Source: Conoideocrella luteorostrata
Taxonomy: Eukaryota; Ascomycota; Sordariomycetes; Hypocreales; Clavicipitaceae
Assembly: GCA_032433595.1 (NCBI GenBank)
Contig: JASWJB010000096.1
Span: 62,001 to 126,000, forward strand
Length of the DNA stretch: 64,000 nt
Reading direction: 5' to 3'
A model generated the notes under the pieces. That model made no database searches, had not been told where the DNA came from, and saw nothing but the letters and a program-made list of their open reading frames with translations. The position numbers and the translations under genes are program-made. Of this stretch, positions 57,471 to 64,000 are shown one piece after another. Numbering within the stretch: the stretch's first letter is position 1; each line of letters opens with the position of its first letter.

Positions 57471-59254
57471 TTAATCCAAATCTTGATCCACTGCGTACTT
57501 GCTGCGGTGTCTCAGGAAGTGTCCCCGGTAGGAAAGTACATATGGTACGGGTACTAGCACCGCGGCGATACAACCCAGTATCGTCAGTGTAAAGTGAGTC
57601 CCCACATTCTCATAGAAAGGAATGCCGACCACCGTCATCCCACCTGCAACGACATAGCGCGTCAAAGCCACAAAGGTAAGGGCCGAAGCTGAGTAGGTCT
57701 CGTACGAATCAATGATGTACATGTAAATGCATATAAAGATACCGGCAGTACCGTATCCAAAAAGCCATACGGCAAATATTGCCGACCAAATACTAATGCT
57801 GGAATAGTTGGTCCATCCAAGCCAGAAGAGTGATACAGGAATAGCAACAGATGCCCCATATGTACCCCACCATAGGCGAATCTCGGGCTTGAAGGGTTCA
57901 TGTGCATGTTGTCGGGCCCAGTGAGTTGTGTTGCGGTAGATGATTGGTAGAAGGAAGAAGTTACTCAAGGTGCCAAGGGATATCGCAACGAAAATGGTGT
58001 TCGATAATCCTTGGCTGATGTCGTAGGTGAACTCGAAGATCTGAGGCCACCCCACGAGGAATGTGAATAAGACGACGTAGATGACTGTGATATATGAGGT
58101 CATAACCACGATTATGGGCTCTGTTAGCATAACAAAGGGTCTAGTCATGCTTTGCTTAAGACGACTGAGCAAGGTCATTTCCGTAATTTCGTGTTCGGCT
58201 CGAAAACGATTGTCACCCGTAATGTTACGATAGTGAGTAGCCTTCCATTCCAAAAGGGTAGGGGCGTAAGTCTCTCGCATGAATAGCAAGACCACCCCGA
58301 GGACAAGGGCCCCTGCACTCAACATTATCCACTCAGCCCATCTCCAACTCAACACGTCCGAGGGACCTATAAAGGCCGCAATGACCGGACCTAGCGACGG
58401 CCCGGTAAAGGAGATGATAGCAAAGAGCGGGAAGGTCCAAGTCTTTTCTGTTCGGTCAAACATATCTGCTATGGTGCCTCCAGCGCAAACAAGGGGTGCC
58501 GATGCACAGCATCCGGCCAAAAGTCGAAAGGTAATTTGACTACCAATGTTGGGGGCCAAGGCAGATGCCATGATCCAAATCATAAATAGAAGCAAAGAAA
58601 TGGAATAAACAGCGGTGCGTCCGAACGTCTCGGAGAATGGTCCAGCTATAAGGGAGCCGATTCCCATGCCCACCAGGAAGAGACCTGTATCCAGTGAGCT
58701 TATTGCACTGCTTCGGTCATGGCTTGTGACGTACCTGTGGCGAGAGATTCGAAAACCTCGCTGACGCCAAGTTCTTTAGCTGCCTGTGGAATGACAACAG
58801 AATCGACGGCAGATGCTGCAGTGAGAAGTAGCCCAAGAAAGGAAATTTGCAACACAATCCCGATGCGAATACTCATCGGCCAATTCCTGGGCATGAGAGG
58901 GTCGTCTGGGCCAGCCCATTTGACGAGAAATACCTGGCCTCCTTTCTCTTTATATATCTCGCGATCTCGCACTTCTACTCCAGTAAGAATAGGGCCCAAT
59001 GTCGCTGTTTCTGGATCGAGAAAGTGCACTGCCCTCGTTTTGGATGGCCTAGGGACGGATTGCGTAGGCTCGTCAGAATGTTCCTCACCACTGGGCTGGA
59101 ATTCGAAACAGGACGTCTGGATACCAGGCAGCGATGGGTATCTGCGTGAAAAATGTAAGTCTCGAGATAAGACTGCATTAGCTCTAGCAGCATCAAGGTC
59201 TAGTTGAGCCTGGGCTGCAATGCCGGTTCGTCGATATTGGAAAAAACACTGCAT
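57471..59254 (-). CDS. MFS transporter, DHA1 type
   Basis: Exons 59254-58735 and 58684-57471 (50-nt intron) give 577 aa. A cytosolic N-terminus of about 110 residues ends DDPLMPRNWPMSIRI; then 12 membrane helices follow. The loop between helices 2 and 3 reads GSLIAGPFSETFGRTAVY, and RLLAGCCASAPLVCAGGTIAD with SFTGPSLGPVIAAFIG form helices 4 and 5, as in fungal drug:H+ antiporter-1 members for polyamines, drugs and metabolites (FLR1/TPO-like). Exact substrate unknown; plasma-membrane export likely. The G14 run at 57452 lies just beyond the stop. It could serve as an exporter for a local pathway, but lies 34 kb from the UstYa pair. Confidence 0.9.
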
Positions 59255-59459
59255 CGCGTCGACTCTTGTTCCTGACCAGAAGCAGATTCCAAGAGCGCGG
59301 TGGATTCACGGCATAGATATTATATACCATAAAGCCGCCGGAATTACCGCACTTACCGAACTGAAATCAGAAATTTCTTTCCATTGTCCTACGTAAATTA
59401 GCCAAAAGCGAGACTCGGAGCAAAAATTATTTCCGAAATTTAATAAGTACCTTGCAAAA

Positions 59460-61436
59460 GATTGTGACAGAGTATCTCCGAGGCGGTAGTCTCATTTTAG
59501 GAAGACGCATAGATTTTCTCCGTATGTTTCTCCGATCCTTGCTAGGAAGTCCGAGGGGTCCATTGTTTCCTAACCAAGAACTAGCATTATTAACCTATAA
59601 TCGAGCCGCTAGTGGTGGGTAGTATGGGCCTTCGGGTGGCGCGGTGGGGTGGCGCGGGTCAGCGCAGTTAACATATGGGCTGCCTCGAGGAATGTCCTTG
59701 CTTTTCGGTAGAGCCGGGACGTGGTGATTTGTGTGGTGAATTAAAAATGGATTTGTCTTAAAAAGGTCGAGCATGACTGGTTGCAGATAAGGAGCTAGAC
59801 AGGGGCGTTAATCCTTTTCCCTTTTCCGTCTTTACAACCCCCACATAAAAAGAGAATACGGGGCAAAAGCGATTGTGCGGTCGCTGCAAGGAGAGTGGCT
59901 AATGTGACAGGCGGTTTCCTAGACGCACGCAGGGGACATGGGAAAAAGGGGTTATTAGCAAGTAATGTAGAACAAAGGATTAAAGTAAAAAGGGTTACTA
60001 GGCCAGGCCAGACAAGTCTTAAAGCAAGAAAGATTAGACTAACTTTCTCCTATCACTTATGCGCTAACAAACTCTACTAGAGTTCGTTAAAGATTTGGGG
60101 GGCTCCATAAAACTATAGGGGGTAGAGTTCGTTAAAAAGTTAGTGTAAAGTTTATCAAAAGATATCTTGCTACACAGAGTAATAAAATATATATAATATA
60201 TATTATTAGAATACTAGATTAATAATAACTATAAGTTTTAAATAAGAGAGTTAATAGAATTTATCTAGATTTAATATTTATTTACTTAGAAAGTATTACG
60301 TTATTACACTATTTAGGGTATAAGTATATTGCGTAAAATAGATAGGTAAATCTAACATAGGCTATATTAGTTACTCACGTGACGAATCCAACTTATAAAA
60401 GAACAAATCTTACCTGTTAATAAATAAAAGGAATAAGAACCTTATAACTATTTAAGATTTAACTTATTATTACTTTATTTTATTTTCTTTTACTTAAATA
60501 CTAATAATACTAATACTATAAATAATATAAATAACTAATATATTATATTTAGTATTTTACTAGCTATATTTAGTATATAATATACTAAAACTAGTATATA
60601 ATAAGTAATAATAATTACTCTTAATATACTACCTTTAAAGAGCTTTATTATAGTTTTAATATATTAATATTTAAGACTAACTAGCTTAAAAATTAATACT
60701 AATTAAGTGTTTTAACTAAAATACTTACTTTAATAAAACTTATTATAATTTAAAAGCTTTAAAGCTTTTTATAATTAAATTTAAATTTTACCTATTATTT
60801 ATGCGCTAAACATATGTAGTAAACATAAATAAAAACCCTGCCTAAAAATTTAACCTATTATTTATGCGCCGAATATATATAGTAGATATAAATAAAAACC
60901 CCGCCTAAAAATTTAACCTATAAAAACAATATAGGGTAAATATAATTAAAAGAGCAATGTATATATAATTAAGTAGTTTTATAGTATATAAAGCTGTAGA
61001 AAATAAAGAAAAAATATTTCTAATAAGTTTAAATATAAATAAAATACTAAAATTTAATTTAATATTATAGATAATTATTTTAAATTTAAAAAAGTTAGGC
61101 TAGTTTTATGCTAATAGCTAGAAAAAGTAAATAGTAGGGTTACTATAAAAGTTTATATAATAATAATAAAAATAGCCTATATTATTATATAATAAGTAAG
61201 CCTAAGAAATAATTATTTTTAGTTAAGTTATAACTATATTTAGAATATATTTATTTATATATAACTATAAGTTCTTATTTATATTTTATAAAGACTATAG
61301 ATAGCTATATATTTAAGATAAAATAAAGTTATATTTATAAAAATAGTATTTATTAATTCTAGTAATAAAACAAAGAATTATTATATAAAAAGTTAAGAAA
61401 ATTCTAGGATTAATTAAGAATTAAGAGGAGTTAAAG
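59460..61436. other. AT-rich, RIP-like block
   Basis: From about 60120 the sequence is extremely AT-rich with TA steps everywhere and no usable frame. Two direct copies of CCTATTATTTATGCGC (60792 and 60850) with following AATAAAAACCC(T/C)GCCTAAAAATTTAACC are short internal repeats. Confidence 0.6.
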
Positions 61437-62617
61437 TGTGACAGCTGTGGTTAGTTCCCAAGGGATAAACCTAAGTCGTGGTTTATATTAGCAGAGGTTA
61501 CAGGGCGTTGTATGTTCTAAGCAAAGGGATATTATATTGCAATAGTTTAAGTAATTAATAAATACAAATAAATAATTATAATAATTAAATAACTTATTAA
61601 AGACTAACTATCTAAGATATCTAAAGAGTATAATATAATAGTGCTTATATAGTATAATACTTACTTTAGGGAAGGTAAGTATTTATAGTGCTTATCTTTA
61701 GAACTAAGTAAGCGTTGTATTTACTTACTTAAAATAACTAAGCGCTAGTTTTACTAACCTATATAATCTAACCTTTTGCTAGATAGTTTAGTAATATAGC
61801 AAAGGTAGACCCTAAGGCAGCCCCCTCTATAGCTTACTTAGCCTAGGGTTATAATATAATATCCCCTCTTTAATAGTTTTATCCTTAAGATTTATTATTA
61901 TTTTATAAATAAGTTACTACCTATTAATTCCTATAAGTAAGTTCTTTTCTTTTCTTTTTTATTCTTTATTCCTTAGTAATATATTCTTAACACTATATCT
62001 AGTTATATTTAAAAGCCTTATTGTGACGGCTGTGGTTGGTTCCCAAGGGATAAACCTAAGTCGTGGTTTATGTTGGCAGAACGTACAGGACGTCGTATCT
62101 AAGCAATAGGTGATGTCACGTAGAATAATAGACCAAAGTCGTAATTCTAATGATAATTTAAGTGAAGAAGGTATTCAGGTAAATGATCGTGTTAAAGACT
62201 AACTATCTAAGATATCTAAAGAGTGTAATTTAGTGGTGTTTATATAATAGGTGGTTCACTAGTAGCCTAGGTGAACCTTTATAGTGTCGTTGAGTGGTTC
62301 ACCGTTGGTTCACGGTGAACCTATAGTGACTCCTTGTATAGTTTACCGTTAGTTCACGGTGAACCTATAGTGAACTATACTTCTTAGCACAGAACATTCC
62401 TAGTTCTGTCCCGGTAGTCACGTGGAGTGGTGGGGTTTTAACGCCCTATGGCTAGCCTTCTTGCAGCCTGCTAGCTAGGGTTATAACACAATGTCCCCTC
62501 TCTAATGGTCTTGCCCTCAAGACCCAGTATTATTTTATAAATAGGTTACTACCTATTGGTTATTGTTTCGTAAGTTCCCTTCTTTCTTTCTTTTTCTAGA
62601 GATATACTACTTACGCT
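61437..62617 (+). mobile_element. Two head-to-tail copies of an LTR-like 5' end
   Basis: Both copies begin TGTGAC(A/G)GCTGTGGTT(A/G)GTTCC, at 61437 and 62022, and share GGGATAAACCTAAGTCGTGG, CTATCTAAGATATCTAAAGAG and the ATAAGTTACTACCTATT-type end. Copy 1 runs 585 bp, including about 30 bp matching the start of the gag-like frame of copy 2, and is heavily G-to-A/C-to-T changed; copy 2 is much less altered. Copy 2 also has two palindromic segments (GTTCACCGT...ACGGTGAAC, around 62321 and 62350). Confidence 0.65.
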
Positions 62618-63220
62618 ATGCCTAACTATGTAGAGAAGTCCCAGGCAAAATCGAAATCTGCCTATAATTATGCCGCTACTTCTGTATTTATTCGTAAATA
62701 AGGTTTTAAAATCCCCCTGTGTTCTTATTATAAGAAGAGAGGCTTTGCTTACATAGCCATAGAGGACATTAATTATTATTCCCTGTGTTACTCCCTAGGT
62801 TATTCCTGCGATAGTAATCCCGCATAGATAGTAAATAATATGTTTCTTTTCTTCTTTGTCCTTGTTTATACTTAAGCTAACTATCCTTCTTAGTTTAGCG
62901 GGTTAACGAAGAACTCTATTGCCTTAACCGCGAAGAAGAACTCACTAAAGAGTTAATAATCAAGCGTTAGCAACATTAGTGTGAACAGGAAAGAATTATA
63001 TAGCGTGCGTAGAGGGATATAAAAAAGGCTCTTAACTATCTTTTGTGGCTTTATTGTATAAAGCGCTAGTTACGTGATAAAGGTGTTATAATAGTACAGA
63101 AGGAATTAAGTTCCTTAGAGGAGTTAGAGGAAACAGAGAGGCAGGATAAAGAGGCTTATTGGGCTAAGCTTGTAAGAGTGTGGCAGCAAGAGTCTAAGGC
63201 TATCCACAATGTGTAAGAAT
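62618..63220 (+). pseudogene. gag-like ORF relic of a gypsy-type element
   Basis: Behind LTR copy 2 an ATG (62618) opens a frame reading KSQAKSKSAYNYAATSVF. It soon hits stops, but the later reading (EELTKELI...KELSSLEELEETERQDKEAY) keeps the Glu-rich coiled coil usual in these ORF1 proteins. Confidence 0.4.
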
Positions 63221-63359
63221 AGGGAGGTGCTAGTGTTCTGGACTAGGAGTCTATTTTACGGGACATAGGCATAGAGATCCCTAACATATTATTATAGTGC
63301 TTATCCTTGATTAAATCGTTGTATTATAGCCTTGTAATTTCCTAAATTTTAAACTAGTT

Positions 63360-63964
63360 CCTATGTGTTCTCTTCTGATCTATATCCTTTCTACTTAATA
63401 AGGTATTGTTATTGTTTCCCTTTTATTTATGTGTTTATTATTTATTTTACCTTGTATTCTATTTTATTTAAGACTTTAATGTCTTCTTTAGCTAGTGCGT
63501 TTTTTGGTGCTAGTTTAAGGAGTGAAATATGGAATATTAGGTGTATTCATATTGTTGTTAGTAACAAGAGTTTATAGTTATTCTCTGAAATTCGCTGTTT
63601 TACCTCAAAGGGTCCTAGTTTTTTGTGATCTAATTTGTCGCTTGGTTACGTTGTTTTAATGTTTTGTTGGAGTAGGTAGACTATGTCCCCTTCTAAGAAG
63701 ATTAGTCCCTTTAATCTTTTTTGATTATAGTATTTTTGCATTCTAGTGCAAATAAATTTAAGTTCTTTTCTTATTTCTTTGTGTATTTTTTGTATATTTT
63801 CTGCGTCTAGTATAGCTTTTTTAGCGTCTAGTCCTTATATAGGCGTTCTAAAAACTTCTGGATTATATCTATAGTTTACGTATACTAGTGATGTCTTTGT
63901 AGATTCTATAACTACGCTATTATAGGCTAGTTAGGCTATTAGTAATTTTTCTACCTAATTATTT
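63360..63964 (-). pseudogene. Ty3/gypsy integrase C-terminal relic
   Basis: The minus-strand reading, with stops, gives TKTSLVYVNYRYNPEVFRTP, KELKFICTRMQKYYNQKRLK, LEGDIVYLLQQNIKTT, SDKLDHKKLGPFEVKQRIS and HLIFHISLLKLAPKNAL, the integrase C-terminus of a chromovirus. Its orientation is opposite to the gag-like relic, so two elements or a rearrangement are involved. Confidence 0.75.
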
Positions 63965-64000
63965 TAATTATAGTTAATATAACATTGAAGGTACTATTCT

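Noticed and set aside
1..64000. CRISPR arrays, rRNA and tRNA genes
   Set aside because: No regularly spaced repeats with unique spacers, no rRNA-like block and no convincing tRNA B box with a cloverleaf. The window is eukaryotic, and the repeats found are minisatellite or LTR.

Overview
The window is nuclear DNA of a filamentous ascomycete (Pezizomycotina, probably Sordariomycetes). The evidence is: short GT-AG introns of about 50-90 nt with CTAAC-like branch sites; a Zn2Cys6 regulator; fungal-only families (UstYa/DUF3328, SAT4/fungal rhodopsin-like, OrsD/DUF3505, DUF7924); solo LTRs; and long AT-rich blocks full of stops, as left by repeat-induced point mutation (RIP). Intact genes sit as islands in decayed transposons and gene relics, so this is an accessory compartment. 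Exon models were made by eye from splice signals and family motifs.

Layout. 0-3.3 kb: solo LTRs in an ankyrin-repeat relic. 3.4-5.6 kb: an intact mitochondrial-type iron-sulfur L-serine dehydratase. 6.5-8.0 kb: a Rom2-type RhoGEF remnant with PH and CNH parts only. 9.9-11.1 kb: LTR and chromovirus relics. 11.2-27.4 kb: a biosynthetic-looking locus (below). 27.8-34.8 kb: decayed OrsD/RecQ-helicase-associated genes carrying two solo LTRs. 35-43 kb: mostly decayed sequence with a broken OTT_1508-type deaminase gene. 43.6-45.6 kb: UDP-glucose 6-dehydrogenase. 46.1-46.9 kb: a minisatellite with exact 75- and 123-bp periods. 47.3-48.7 kb: an intronless FAD oxidoreductase. 51.5-53.3 kb: a Zn2Cys6 regulator. 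53.7-57.3 kb: casein-kinase, DUF7924 and hAT relics. 57.5-59.3 kb: a DHA1-type MFS transporter. 59.5-64 kb: RIP-degraded Ty3/gypsy sequence.

Main discovery. At 19168-19449 (minus) lies a two-exon gene for a 64-residue protein: a signal peptide, a short leader, and two tandem copies of DADDLVRNSWSA. The two copies differ at 10 of 36 nucleotides and every change is synonymous on this strand. Nearby are a SAM methyltransferase, two UstYa-family (DUF3328) proteins each with both HxxHC motifs, a flavin-linked oxidase, SAT4-type membrane proteins, an adenylation-domain enzyme and an alpha/beta hydrolase. This fits a fungal RiPP cluster of the ustiloxin/phomopsin (dikaritin) kind with a precursor I do not recognise.

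The locus also seems rearranged. One SAT4-like gene is split: its N-terminal half is at 11.2-11.6 kb (minus) and its C-terminal half at 24.6-25.3 kb (plus). The two meet within one Arg codon if the 13.4 kb between them is flipped, so the cluster core may lie inside an inversion. The adenylation enzyme lacks carrier and reductase domains and ends at an AT-rich block, so the cluster may be partly decayed or in transition.
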